From the NCBI RefSeq assembly GCF_013408665.1, contig NZ_JACCCL010000002.1, positions 62,001 to 126,000 on the forward strand: DNA of 64,000 nt, given 5' to 3'. This document shows, in pieces, positions 17,560-26,277 of the stretch. Position 1 is the stretch's first letter; each line of letters begins with the position of its first letter. The notes below the pieces were generated by a model. That model worked only from the letters and a program-made list of their open reading frames with translations. It was not told the DNA's origin and made no database searches. This DNA is from Sporosarcina sp. JAI121. GTDB taxonomy: Bacteria > Bacillota > Bacilli > Bacillales_A > Planococcaceae. Position numbers and translations under genes: made by a program.

Positions 17560-18478
17560 AGTGAAAAATTTAAAAGTCCATTTTCCAATAACAGGCGGTT
17601 TATTAGGCAGGACTATCGACCATGTCAAAGCGGTTGACGGCGTCTCGTTTTCGATTGAAAAAGGGAAGACATATGGGCTTGTTGGCGAATCCGGATCTGG
17701 CAAAACAACAACCGGACGGGCAATCATCGGTTTAAATAAGATCACCTCGGGAAATGTTCTTTTTGATGGACAGGACATTACTAATTTGCGCCGGTCGAAA
17801 ATGAGTGCACGCAGGGATATACAAATGATTTTTCAAGATCCGTATTCCACATTGAATCCGAAAAAAAGAGTATTTGACATTGTGGCTGAACCGCTTCGGA
17901 ATTATGAAAACCTTTCAAAAAGGGAAGAAAAGAAGCGTGTTCAGGAATTATTGGAACTTGTCGGTTTAAGTCCGGAAAGTATACATAAATATCCGCATGA
18001 ATTCTCAGGTGGACAGCGCCAACGGATTGGAATTGCCCGGGCGATTGCATTAAAACCTAAATTGATTATTGCCGACGAACCTGTATCGGCCCTTGATGTG
18101 TCCGTTCAAGCGCAAGTATTAAATTTTATGCAGAAAATTCAGAAAGAGTTAGGTTTGACATATCTATTTATCAGTCATGACCTAGGAATCATCAAACATA
18201 TGTGCGATCGTATCGGAATTATGTATAAGGGGCGCTATGTAGAAGAAGGGACTCCGGAAGATATCTTTACCAACCCACAACATATTTATTCAAGACGGCT
18301 TGTTGCTGCGATTCCTGATATTGATCCTAGAAAACGTGAACAACAGTTACAATTCCGCCGAACAGTAAAGGAAGAATACGAGCAGTCGTATAACGATTAT
18401 TTCGATGACAAGGGCTTGGCCTATCAATTACAGCCTGTATCGGACACACATTTAGTGGCTTTGCCTGGGAGAGGGTGA
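17546..18478 (+). CDS. oppF: Oligopeptide ABC importer ATPase, OppF/DppF type
   Basis: Second ATPase of the importer, 310 residues. Walker A GESGSGKTTTGRAI, Q-loop MIFQDPYSTLNPKK, signature [16 protein letters not shown], Walker B LIIADEPVSALDVS, and ISHDLGIIKH. The KRVFDIVAEPLRNY stretch is typical of OppF. The C-terminus QYSDTHLVALPGRG-like tail is specific. Start ATG 17546 follows GGGGGATC and lies inside the end of oppD. Confidence 0.88.
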   Translation: MSFLEVKNLKVHFPITGGLLGRTIDHVKAVDGVSFSIEKGKTYGLVGESGSGKTTTGRAIIGLNKITSGNVLFDGQDITNLRRSKMSARRDIQMIFQDPYSTLNPKKRVFDIVAEPLRNYENLSKREEKKRVQELLELVGLSPESIHKYPHEFSGGQRQRIGIARAIALKPKLIIADEPVSALDVSVQAQVLNFMQKIQKELGLTYLFISHDLGIIKHMCDRIGIMYKGRYVEEGTPEDIFTNPQHIYSRRLVAAIPDIDPRKREQQLQFRRTVKEEYEQSYNDYFDDKGLAYQLQPVSDTHLVALPGRG

Positions 18479-18483
18479 ATGAT

Positions 18484-19446
18484 ATGTGGAAATTCACTGT
18501 ACGTCGAATAGGAATTATGATTCCACAAATTGCACTACTCAGTATTTTAATATTCATAATGGCAAAAATGATGCCCGGTGATGCATTAAGTGGTTTGATT
18601 GATCCAAGCATTGATCCAGCTACGATAGAAGCAATGAGAGATAGACTTGGCCTAAATAACCCTTGGCATATTCAATATGTCGACTGGATTAAGGGGGTAA
18701 TCCAGGGGGATTTTGGACAATCTTTTCGCTTTAAAATGCCGGTTACTGAATTAATCTCTCAACGGCTTATTAATACTTTTTGGCTTTCCCTTGCCACGTT
18801 AATCTTGACTTATTTAATCGCGATACCTCTTGGGATTACTAGTGGACGGTATAACGATACATGGGCTGATCGTTTAATAACAGGTTACACATACGTAGGA
18901 TTTGCAGCTCCGCTATTTATATTTGCTCTAATCATGGTTTGGATTTTCGGTTTTCATTTTGGTTGGTTTCCTACCAGTGGCAGTGTAAAGCCAGGGCTAA
19001 GCCCAGGTACATTCGAGTATGTATTAAGTAAAATAAATCACTTAATGCTCCCTGCATTATCGATGGCGCTCATCGCAACGGTTACGACCGTTCAGTATTT
19101 GCGGAGTGAGATCATTGATACGAAACAGAAGGATTTTGTTGTGACGGCAAGAGCAAAAGGCGCGTCTGAATCCAGGGTCTATAACCGTCATATTTTGAGG
19201 AACTCTTTGCTGCCGATTGCCGCTTTTTTTGGGTATGAAATTACCGGGTTAATCGGGGGGACGATTTTTATTGAAAACATCTTTGGTTATCCAGGAATGG
19301 GCCAGCTGTTTTTGGAATCAATTACATTACGCGATTTTAGTGTGGTGACAACCGTTGTTTTAATATTTGGGATTGCCTCGATTTTAGGTGCATTGATCTC
19401 GGATATTATATTAAGTCTTGTCGACCCGCGCATTCGTATAAAATAA
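18484..19446 (+). CDS. oppB: Oligopeptide ABC importer permease, OppB/DppB type
   Basis: Membrane permease, 320 residues, six predicted helices. N-terminal FTVRRIGIMIPQIALLSILIF, then the periplasmic loop RDRLGLNNPWHIQYVDWIKG, and the EAA coupling motif TARAKGASESRVYNRHILRNS where it touches the ATPases; ends SLVDPRIRIK. ATG 18484 eight bases after GAGAGGG is preferred over GTG 18475. Confidence 0.88.
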   Translation: MWKFTVRRIGIMIPQIALLSILIFIMAKMMPGDALSGLIDPSIDPATIEAMRDRLGLNNPWHIQYVDWIKGVIQGDFGQSFRFKMPVTELISQRLINTFWLSLATLILTYLIAIPLGITSGRYNDTWADRLITGYTYVGFAAPLFIFALIMVWIFGFHFGWFPTSGSVKPGLSPGTFEYVLSKINHLMLPALSMALIATVTTVQYLRSEIIDTKQKDFVVTARAKGASESRVYNRHILRNSLLPIAAFFGYEITGLIGGTIFIENIFGYPGMGQLFLESITLRDFSVVTTVVLIFGIASILGALISDIILSLVDPRIRIK

Positions 19447-19475
19447 GAACTCGATAGACATTGAGGTGGTTAAGG

Positions 19476-20384
19476 TTGGAAGCGAAAAAAATCCATTTAC
19501 CCGACAATACTAAGGATACCGACAGAAGTCCATCCGGTTGGCTAATTATCTGGCGTGAAATTGTACGGGATAAACTAGCTTACGCATCATTGGTTTTTCT
19601 AACATTAATAATTTTATTTGTATACGGCGTATCACTGTTTTTAGACCAAAAAGAGATTGTGACAGTTGATTTGTTTTCTATCCATCAACCTCCATCCAAA
19701 GAATTTTGGTTAGGCACAGATTATGGGGGACGAGATGTTTTTGGACAGCTGATTATTGGGACACGAAATTCACTTTCAATCGGAATTCTCGTAACGCTAA
19801 TGACAGGCATCATCGGAATTACGGTTGGATTGGTATCTGGGTATTATGGTGGGAAAATAGATAATATAGTTATGCGTATTGTTGATTTTTTCATGATTTT
19901 ACCATTTTTGATGATTGTCATTGTGTTTGTATCGGTTTCTCCTAAATATACCATCTTGTCATTTTCCTTAATCATGACGGCATTTTTATGGATGGGAAAA
20001 GCGCGATTAATTCGGTCGAAAGCGTTGCAAGAAACAGAACTTGACTATGTTCAGGCTTCAAAGACGCTCGGCTCTTCCAATCTGAAAATCATGTTAACAC
20101 AAGTTTTGCCGAATTTAAGTTCAATCATTATTGTCTCTATGACTTTGAACTTAGCTGCAAACATTGGTTTGGAATCCGGACTATCATTTTTAGGATTTGG
20201 TTTTCCTGAAAGTACGCCAAGCCTTGGGACACTTGTCAGTTATGCAAGAAACCCGCAAACTTTGGAGTTCAGATGGTGGATTTGGTTACCTGCATCACTA
20301 CTGATTTTGGTGCTGATGTTGAGTATAAATAATGTTGGTCAAGCGTTGAAACGTGCGACTGATGCTAGACAAAGAAGAGGATAA
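19476..20384 (+). CDS. oppC: Oligopeptide ABC importer permease, OppC/DppC type
   Basis: Second permease, 302 residues. The OppC N-terminal domain with one helix is followed by FWLGTDYGGRDVFGQLIIGTR, the family's signature before the core helices, and the EAA loop QASKTLGSSNLKIMLTQVLPN; then GLESGLSFLGFGFPESTPSLG. Start TTG 19476 six bases after GAGGTGG; TTG 19461 lies before that site. Confidence 0.87.
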   Translation: MEAKKIHLPDNTKDTDRSPSGWLIIWREIVRDKLAYASLVFLTLIILFVYGVSLFLDQKEIVTVDLFSIHQPPSKEFWLGTDYGGRDVFGQLIIGTRNSLSIGILVTLMTGIIGITVGLVSGYYGGKIDNIVMRIVDFFMILPFLMIVIVFVSVSPKYTILSFSLIMTAFLWMGKARLIRSKALQETELDYVQASKTLGSSNLKIMLTQVLPNLSSIIIVSMTLNLAANIGLESGLSFLGFGFPESTPSLGTLVSYARNPQTLEFRWWIWLPASLLILVLMLSINNVGQALKRATDARQRRG

Positions 20385-20402
20385 GAAGGGGGAGAGATTT
20401 AT

Positions 20403-22238
20403 ATGGTGGGGAAGAAGAGTGCAAGCAAAGTTTTGTTCGCAGTGCTGCTTGTTTTACTGCTCGCGTTAGCGGCGTGCAATAAAACAGAGGACGCGAAGCC
20501 GGCAGACTCAGGGGACAAGAAAGAAGAAGGAAAGAAAGAGGAAGCCAAAGATGATGGACTTTATTCCATCGAGGATTTCAGTAATGTAAAAACCAATGAG
20601 GGGGAGGCGATTGAAGGGGGGGCCTTTACATTCGGACTCGTTTCGGATACCGCTTTTGAAGGGACATTGAACTGGAACTTCTATTCAGGCGATCCTGACT
20701 CACAAGTTCTTGAATGGTTTGACGAAGGCTTGTTAACGTGGGATTCAAGTTTTGTGTACACAAATGATGGAGCTGCAACATATGAATCGTCTGAAGATGG
20801 AAGAACATTCACATTCACAATCCGTGATAATGTAAACTGGCATGATGGGAAGCCGGTTACAGCAGAAGACTGGTTATTTGCACATGAAGTCATTGGCCAT
20901 GCTGACTATGATGGTCCACGCGCGGGAGATGTACTTAACATTGTAGGTATGGATGAATTCCAAGCAGGTACATCGGATACAATTTCCGGTATTGAAGTAG
21001 TTAGTGATAAAGTATTGAAAATCACATATAAAGAAGCAACGCCGTCACTTATAACAGGCGGTATCTGGACATACCCGCTTGCTAAGCATATCTTTGGCGA
21101 TATGCCAGTCAAAGATATCTCATCTTCACCGGAAGTACGTCAAAAACCAATTGGTTTTGGTCCGTTTAAAGTTGATACAATCGTGCCTGGAGAGTCAGTC
21201 ACATTTACGAAAAATGAAGACTACTGGCGCGGGGCACCGAAGCTCGACACAGTTACTTTAAAAGTAATCAATCCAAATGTTGTTGTTCAATCATTGAAAA
21301 AAGGTGACGTGGATACAGTAAGTGATTTCCCGGTAGCTCAATTCCCGGATAATGCCGATATGTCGAACGTAGAATTTTTAGGTGCTGTAGATCGCGCGTA
21401 CTCGTATGTTGGATTTAAACTGGGTTCTTGGGATAAAGAAAAGAAGGTAGTGAAACCTAATCCCGATGCGAAAATGGCAGATGTAAATTTACGTAAAGCT
21501 ATGTGGCATGCTGTTGATAACGATACGGTAGGTAAGAAGTTCTACCACGGCCTGCGTTGGGCTGCAACAACTCTGATTCCGCCATCACACCCGGAATATC
21601 ATGATGAAACAAATCCTGGTACACCTTATGACCCTGAAAAAGCAAAACAATTGCTTGAAGATGCTGGATTCAAAGATGTTGATGGTGATGGTATCCGTGA
21701 AGATAAAGAAGGAAAACCATTGGTCATCAATTATGCTGCTATGTCAGGTGATGACATCGCTGAACCTTTGGCACAATATTATATCCAAGCATGGGAAGCT
21801 GTTGGGTTGAAAGTGCAGCTGTTAGATGGTCGACTGCAAGAATTCAATACTTTTTATGAAGGTGTTGGGCAAAAAGGAAACGACAATCCTGATATTGATG
21901 TTTATGCAGCTGCTTGGGGCGTAGGTATCGATGTGGATCCAAGTGGTCTATACGCTAATAACGTATTATATAACTTCTCTCGTTGGGAAAATGAAGAAAA
22001 TGATCGTCTGTTGGCTGAAGGTATCTCTGAAGAGGCATTCGATGTCGAGAAACGTAAAGAAATTTATAATGAGTGGCAGCAACTGATGTCAGAAGAAGTA
22101 CCTGTATTCCCTACGTTGTATCGTGCGGCACTAGTACCAGTCAATAACCGGGTGTTGAACTATGCAATTGGCGATGGAACAGGCATATATCGAAGCGATA
22201 TTGAGGTAACGGCAGATAAACCTTTCGCTGATAAATAA
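20403..22238 (+). CDS. Peptide ABC importer substrate-binding lipoprotein, SBP family 5
   Basis: Extracellular lipid-anchored receptor of the importer, 611 residues. A lipoprotein signal ends in LLALAACNK (Cys at about 25), followed by a Lys/Glu-rich linker of about 25 residues. Family-5 motifs include GRTFTFTIRDNVNWHDGKPVTAEDW and IGFGPFKVDTIVPGESV. Between them, VDRAYSYVGFKLG replaces the common short loop. At 611 residues it is longer than typical OppA (about 540). It is the last gene before a terminator, so receptor and pump form one operon. Peptide preference cannot be read from sequence. Confidence 0.9.
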   Translation: MVGKKSASKVLFAVLLVLLLALAACNKTEDAKPADSGDKKEEGKKEEAKDDGLYSIEDFSNVKTNEGEAIEGGAFTFGLVSDTAFEGTLNWNFYSGDPDSQVLEWFDEGLLTWDSSFVYTNDGAATYESSEDGRTFTFTIRDNVNWHDGKPVTAEDWLFAHEVIGHADYDGPRAGDVLNIVGMDEFQAGTSDTISGIEVVSDKVLKITYKEATPSLITGGIWTYPLAKHIFGDMPVKDISSSPEVRQKPIGFGPFKVDTIVPGESVTFTKNEDYWRGAPKLDTVTLKVINPNVVVQSLKKGDVDTVSDFPVAQFPDNADMSNVEFLGAVDRAYSYVGFKLGSWDKEKKVVKPNPDAKMADVNLRKAMWHAVDNDTVGKKFYHGLRWAATTLIPPSHPEYHDETNPGTPYDPEKAKQLLEDAGFKDVDGDGIREDKEGKPLVINYAAMSGDDIAEPLAQYYIQAWEAVGLKVQLLDGRLQEFNTFYEGVGQKGNDNPDIDVYAAAWGVGIDVDPSGLYANNVLYNFSRWENEENDRLLAEGISEEAFDVEKRKEIYNEWQQLMSEEVPVFPTLYRAALVPVNNRVLNYAIGDGTGIYRSDIEVTADKPFADK

Positions 22239-22258
22239 GTTAAGATTTACATTTTTCG

Positions 22259-22292
22259 CTTGTAGGGGAGTTCCTCTACAAGTTTTTCTTTT
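22259..22292 (+). terminator. Rho-independent terminator of the opp operon
   Basis: CTTGTAGGGGA and TCCTCTACAAG form an 11-bp stem with a two-base loop step, followed by TTTTTCTTTT. Confidence 0.85.
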
Positions 22293-22303
22293 ATGAAATA
22301 ATA

Positions 22304-22332
22304 TTGTAATATTTACAGAAATTAGATATAAT
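22304..22332 (+). promoter_or_regulatory. dpp promoter with a CodY-like motif in the spacer
   Basis: TTGTAA (22304-22309) and TATAAT (22327-22332), 17 bp apart. The spacer holds TATTTACAGAAATTA (22310-22324), 11 of 15 matches to the CodY consensus. CodY is the known repressor of dpp in B. subtilis. Confidence 0.6.
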
Positions 22333-22382
22333 TAATGTCAAATCATTCAGTCTATTGGGAGACAGCTAGAGGGGGCTTGCAT

Positions 22383-23207
22383 ATGAGAATATATGTATCT
22401 ATTGACATGGAGGGTATTACAGGGCTGCCGGATTATACGTTCGTTGATTCAGCTAGGCATAACTATGAGCGGGCGCGGCGTATTATGACGGAGGAAGCCA
22501 ATGCAATCATCCGCGCGGCGTTTAAAAAAGGGGCTGAGCGGGTTCTTGTCAATGATAGCCATTCAAAAATGAATAATCTTCTAGTCGAAGAAATTCATCC
22601 GGATGCCGATCTCATAACGGGCGATTTGAAACCGCTTTCCATGGTGCAGTCGATTGACGAAACGTTTGCAGGTGCAATTTTCGCTGGTTATCACGCACGT
22701 GCCGGTCAACCGGGCGTCATGAGCCATTCGATGATTTTTGGTGTAAGGAATATGTATATCAATGATATAGAAATTGGAGAACTTGGTTTCAATGCGTACG
22801 TCGCGGGACATTTCGGTGTACCGGTCATCATGGTTGCCGGCGATGACGGAGCTTGCAGGGAGGCTGAAGCATTGATTCCGGGCGTAGTGACAGCGGTCGT
22901 GAAACAATCAATCTCCCGTTCCGCAGTTCAAACACTGCATCCCAAAAAGGCACACGTGTTGTTGGAAGAGAAGACGGCCGAGGCGATTGCAAAACTTCAG
23001 TCGATTCAACCGCTCGTACCACCCGAGAATCCAGTACTCCGCATTGAATTTACAAACTATGGGCAGGCCGAATGGGCGGCTCTTATGCCAGGCTGTGAAA
23101 TCATGCCGGGGACGACAATTGTGAAGTTCGAGGCGAAAGATATCATCGAGGCCTATCGAGCGATGCTGGTTATGGTTGAACTTGCGATGCAAACAAAGTT
23201 TTGCTAG
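22383..23207 (+). CDS. dppA: D-aminopeptidase DppA (M55 family)
   Basis: Zinc peptidase that removes N-terminal D-amino acids, notably D-Ala, from short peptides; forms a large self-compartmentalised ring. 274 residues, the same length as the B. subtilis enzyme. Metal ligands fit VSIDMEGITG (Asp, Glu), NDSHSKMNN (His) and GYHARAG / HSMIFG. Start ATG 22383 seven bases after GAGGGGG; the upstream in-frame ATG 22335 is in the -10/+1 area. First gene of the dpp/ykf operon, consistent with using D-Ala released from murein. Confidence 0.93.
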   Translation: MRIYVSIDMEGITGLPDYTFVDSARHNYERARRIMTEEANAIIRAAFKKGAERVLVNDSHSKMNNLLVEEIHPDADLITGDLKPLSMVQSIDETFAGAIFAGYHARAGQPGVMSHSMIFGVRNMYINDIEIGELGFNAYVAGHFGVPVIMVAGDDGACREAEALIPGVVTAVVKQSISRSAVQTLHPKKAHVLLEEKTAEAIAKLQSIQPLVPPENPVLRIEFTNYGQAEWAALMPGCEIMPGTTIVKFEAKDIIEAYRAMLVMVELAMQTKFC

Positions 23208-23219
23208 GGGGAATGATTC

Positions 23220-24155
23220 ATGGCGGTATACATAGTCAAACGATTTTTCATGATGATCGCTACGATTCTCATCATCGCGACATTGACCTTTTTCCTCATG
23301 CACTCAATACCTGGATCGCCGTTCGATGAAGAAAGGACATCGAATCCAACAATCCAGGCGAATCTGGAAAAGTTCTATAAACTCGATCAGCCGGTTACTG
23401 TTCAATACGTGCATTATTTGAAGTCGATTGCGACATTCGATTTCGGACCTTCTATAAAAAAACCGAATGAGTCGGTGAATAGCTTACTCGCCAGGGGATT
23501 CCCGATATCATTTGAACTCGGCATGATTACTATCCTTGTCGCGGTCGTATCGGGTATTATTCTTGGTACATTTGCAGCACTCCGGCATAACGGCATTATT
23601 GACTATATGGCCATGGCGTTTGCCGTCGTCGGAATATCAGTCCCGAACTTCGTGCTTGCCACGTTATTAATTCAACAAGTCGCCGTTACTTGGCAATGGC
23701 TGCCGCCCGCTACATGGAGCAGTCCGCTTCATATGATATTGCCGACGTTGGCACTTGCAACGGGACCGATGGCGATCATCGCCCGGCTTACGCGGGCAAG
23801 TATGCTTGAAGTATTGACACAGGATTATATGAAGATGGCGCGAGCGAAAGGGCTCACTCCGTTCCGCATCGTCGTCCGTCATGCACTTCGCAATGCACTT
23901 ATGCCCGTCGTCACTATAATGGGAACGATGTTGGCGGGGATTTTGACTGGCACGTTCGTCATCGAGAAAATTTTTGCAATTCCGGGAATGGGGAAATATT
24001 TCGTGGAAAGCATTAATAACCGGGATTATCCTGTGATCATGGGTTCGACCGTTTTTTATAGTGCCTTTCTCGTCTTCATGCTGTTCCTCGTTGATAGCGT
24101 TTACGGCTTCCTGGACCCGCGCATTAAATTGCACCGGAAGGATGGTGATGTGTGA
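23220..24155 (+). CDS. dppB: Dipeptide ABC importer permease DppB
   Basis: Membrane permease of the dipeptide/murein-peptide importer, 311 residues. IVKRFFMMIATILIIATLTFFLMHSIPG-type N-terminus, coupling loop MARAKGLTPFRIVVRHALRN and ending DSVYGFLDPRIKLH. Starts ATG 23220 after AGGGGGA, 12 bases behind dppA; its stop overlaps the dppC start in TGATG. Confidence 0.92.
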   Translation: MAVYIVKRFFMMIATILIIATLTFFLMHSIPGSPFDEERTSNPTIQANLEKFYKLDQPVTVQYVHYLKSIATFDFGPSIKKPNESVNSLLARGFPISFELGMITILVAVVSGIILGTFAALRHNGIIDYMAMAFAVVGISVPNFVLATLLIQQVAVTWQWLPPATWSSPLHMILPTLALATGPMAIIARLTRASMLEVLTQDYMKMARAKGLTPFRIVVRHALRNALMPVVTIMGTMLAGILTGTFVIEKIFAIPGMGKYFVESINNRDYPVIMGSTVFYSAFLVFMLFLVDSVYGFLDPRIKLHRKDGDV

Positions 24156-25093
24156 TGGTACAGAAAGAAGAGAGGCTAATAGTACCGGATGAATGGTTCA
24201 GGCCAAAGGGGAAGGATTCGGAAGAGGCAGAATCGGTCGTCAGGCCGTCACTGTCATATTGGAAAGATGCCTGGCATCGCTTGCGGAAAAACAAATTGGC
24301 GATTAGCGGGCTTATTTTTCTTATCGTATTGACCTTATTTGCGATATTCGGTCCGATATTCTCTTCGCATACCGTGACGGGAACGGATTTTCCGAACCAG
24401 AACAAAGCACCTTCCGCTGAACATTGGTTCGGAACGGACGAGGCAGGGCGCGACGTCTTCACCCGTACATGGTACGGCGCACGTATATCTTTGTTTGTAG
24501 GTGTCATGGCGGCTTTAATCGATTTCTTTATTGGCATCATTTACGGTGGCATCAGCGGCTACAAAGGCGGTCGGACCGACACGCTAATGATGCGTATCAT
24601 CGAGATTTTATACGGTTTGCCGCATCTTCTCGTTGTCATCTTGCTGATGGTCGTTATGGGCGCTAGTTTGACGACAATCATCATTGCGTTGACCATAACG
24701 GGATGGGTCGGAATGGCACGGATTGTAAGGGGACAGGTTCTCCAAATCAAAAACTATGAATTTGTCACCGCATCAAAGTCATTCGGTGCCAAGACGCCGA
24801 GGATCATTCGGAAAAACTTGCTTCCGAATACGATGGGCCCGATTATCGTCCAGATGACTCTTACTGTGCCAAGCGCAATATTTGCGGAGGCCTTCCTCAG
24901 CTTTTTGGGGCTCGGCATTCAAACACCATTTGCGAGTTGGGGAGTGATGGCGAATGACGCGCTACCTGTCATCTTGTCAGGTTATTGGTGGCGATTATTC
25001 TTCCCGGCATTTTTCATTTCAATGACGATGTTTGCATTTAACGTCCTTGGTGACGGTATGCAAGATGCGCTCGATCCGAAACTGAGGGGGTGA
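24155..25093 (+). CDS. dppC: Dipeptide ABC importer permease DppC
   Basis: Second permease, 312 residues. After a polar N-terminal tail of about 40 residues comes the first helix, then WFGTDEAGRDVFTRTWYGAR and the coupling loop TASKSFGAKTPRIIRKNLLPN, then AEAFLSFLGLGIQTPFASWG. ATG 24155 shares two bases with the dppB stop codon; GTG 24152 is also in frame. Confidence 0.91.
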   Translation: MVQKEERLIVPDEWFRPKGKDSEEAESVVRPSLSYWKDAWHRLRKNKLAISGLIFLIVLTLFAIFGPIFSSHTVTGTDFPNQNKAPSAEHWFGTDEAGRDVFTRTWYGARISLFVGVMAALIDFFIGIIYGGISGYKGGRTDTLMMRIIEILYGLPHLLVVILLMVVMGASLTTIIIALTITGWVGMARIVRGQVLQIKNYEFVTASKSFGAKTPRIIRKNLLPNTMGPIIVQMTLTVPSAIFAEAFLSFLGLGIQTPFASWGVMANDALPVILSGYWWRLFFPAFFISMTMFAFNVLGDGMQDALDPKLRG

Positions 25094-25099
25094 TGGGAT

Positions 25100-26218
25100 T
25101 TGAATGAACATCAATTGGATAATGCAAACGAACTCATTCGTAACCGGCAGGAAGACGTATTACTCGCGGAACGGCAAGGAGAGTCAGACAAAAAGCAGGG
25201 CAAGAAAAGAAAAAGAAAAGTAGTTTCAACTGAAAAGGTGCTTACAGTTGAAAATTTACATGTCTCATTCACGACATTCGGCGGCGAAGTCCAAGCGCTG
25301 CGCGGCGTGTCGTTCGAACTATATAAAGGGGAGACACTCGCAATCGTCGGAGAATCGGGATGCGGGAAAAGTGTAACGGCAAACACAATCATGGGACTAA
25401 TTCCACAGCCGCCGGGGAAAATCAAGAACGGAAAAGTGCTTTTCAAAGGGAAAAATCTGACGAAATTGAGTAAAGCGGGTCTCCGGAAGATTCAAGGCGT
25501 CGATATTTCGATGATTTTCCAAGACCCGATGACCGCTTTGAATCCGACGCTGCAGATTGGCGAACAGCTGACAGAAGGGTATCGGACGCATCACAAGGCA
25601 AGTAAGGCGGATGCACGGAAGAAAGCGATTGAAATGCTGGAGTTGGTCGGCATTCCGAATCCGCAAGAACGGTTGAAACAATATCCGCATCAATTTTCAG
25701 GCGGAATGAGGCAACGTATTGTTATCGCGATCGCCCTTATTTGTGAGCCGGAGCTACTAATTGCGGACGAGCCGACAACCGCATTAGATGTAACAATTCA
25801 GGCGCAAATTCTTGAACTGTTTGATGAAATCCAGGAAAAGACGGGTGTATCGATCATCCTTATTACGCATGATCTAGGCGTCGTCGCCAAAATTGCGGAC
25901 CGTATCGCCGTCATGTACGCAGGCAAAGTGATTGAAATCGGAGAGAAACGCGAAATTTTCTATACACCGCAACACCCGTATACGAAAGGCTTGCTTAATT
26001 CGGTTCCGCGGCTTGATTTGAAAGAAGAAGAACTTCAGCCGATCGAGGGAACGCCGCCCGACTTATTTTCTCCGCCGGAAGGCTGTCCATTCACGGCAAG
26101 ATGTCCGTTTGCGATGGATGTCTGCGATCGCGTCTATCCCGAAACGACGCAAATCTCGGCAGACCATGCAGTCAATTGCTGGTTGCAGGATGAACGCGCG
26201 AAACTGGTTTTTGCCTAA
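25100..26218 (+). CDS. dppD: Dipeptide ABC importer ATPase DppD
   Basis: ATPase of the importer, 372 residues. It carries an unusual N-terminal extension of about 45 residues, very polar and ending KKQGKKRKRKVVSTEK, before the standard start LTVENLHVSF. Walker [11 protein letters not shown], signature FSGGMRQRIVIAIAL, Walker [13 protein letters not shown]. The C-terminus has the four-cysteine oligopeptide domain (EGCPFTARCPFAMDVC ... VNCW). Start TTG 25100 follows GGGGGTGATGGGAT. No second ATPase sits next to it; the OppF-like gene at the operon end (31044) probably fills that role. Confidence 0.9.
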   Translation: MNEHQLDNANELIRNRQEDVLLAERQGESDKKQGKKRKRKVVSTEKVLTVENLHVSFTTFGGEVQALRGVSFELYKGETLAIVGESGCGKSVTANTIMGLIPQPPGKIKNGKVLFKGKNLTKLSKAGLRKIQGVDISMIFQDPMTALNPTLQIGEQLTEGYRTHHKASKADARKKAIEMLELVGIPNPQERLKQYPHQFSGGMRQRIVIAIALICEPELLIADEPTTALDVTIQAQILELFDEIQEKTGVSIILITHDLGVVAKIADRIAVMYAGKVIEIGEKREIFYTPQHPYTKGLLNSVPRLDLKEEELQPIEGTPPDLFSPPEGCPFTARCPFAMDVCDRVYPETTQISADHAVNCWLQDERAKLVFA

Positions 26219-26277
26219 ACGTTGGTAACACGCACGAAAGTGCTTCCATATGCATCACAAACAAAGGGGGATTTTGT

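Noticed and set aside
24124..24540. 138-codon minus-strand ORF opposite dppC
   Set aside because: A shadow of the well-supported dppC gene without ribosome site.
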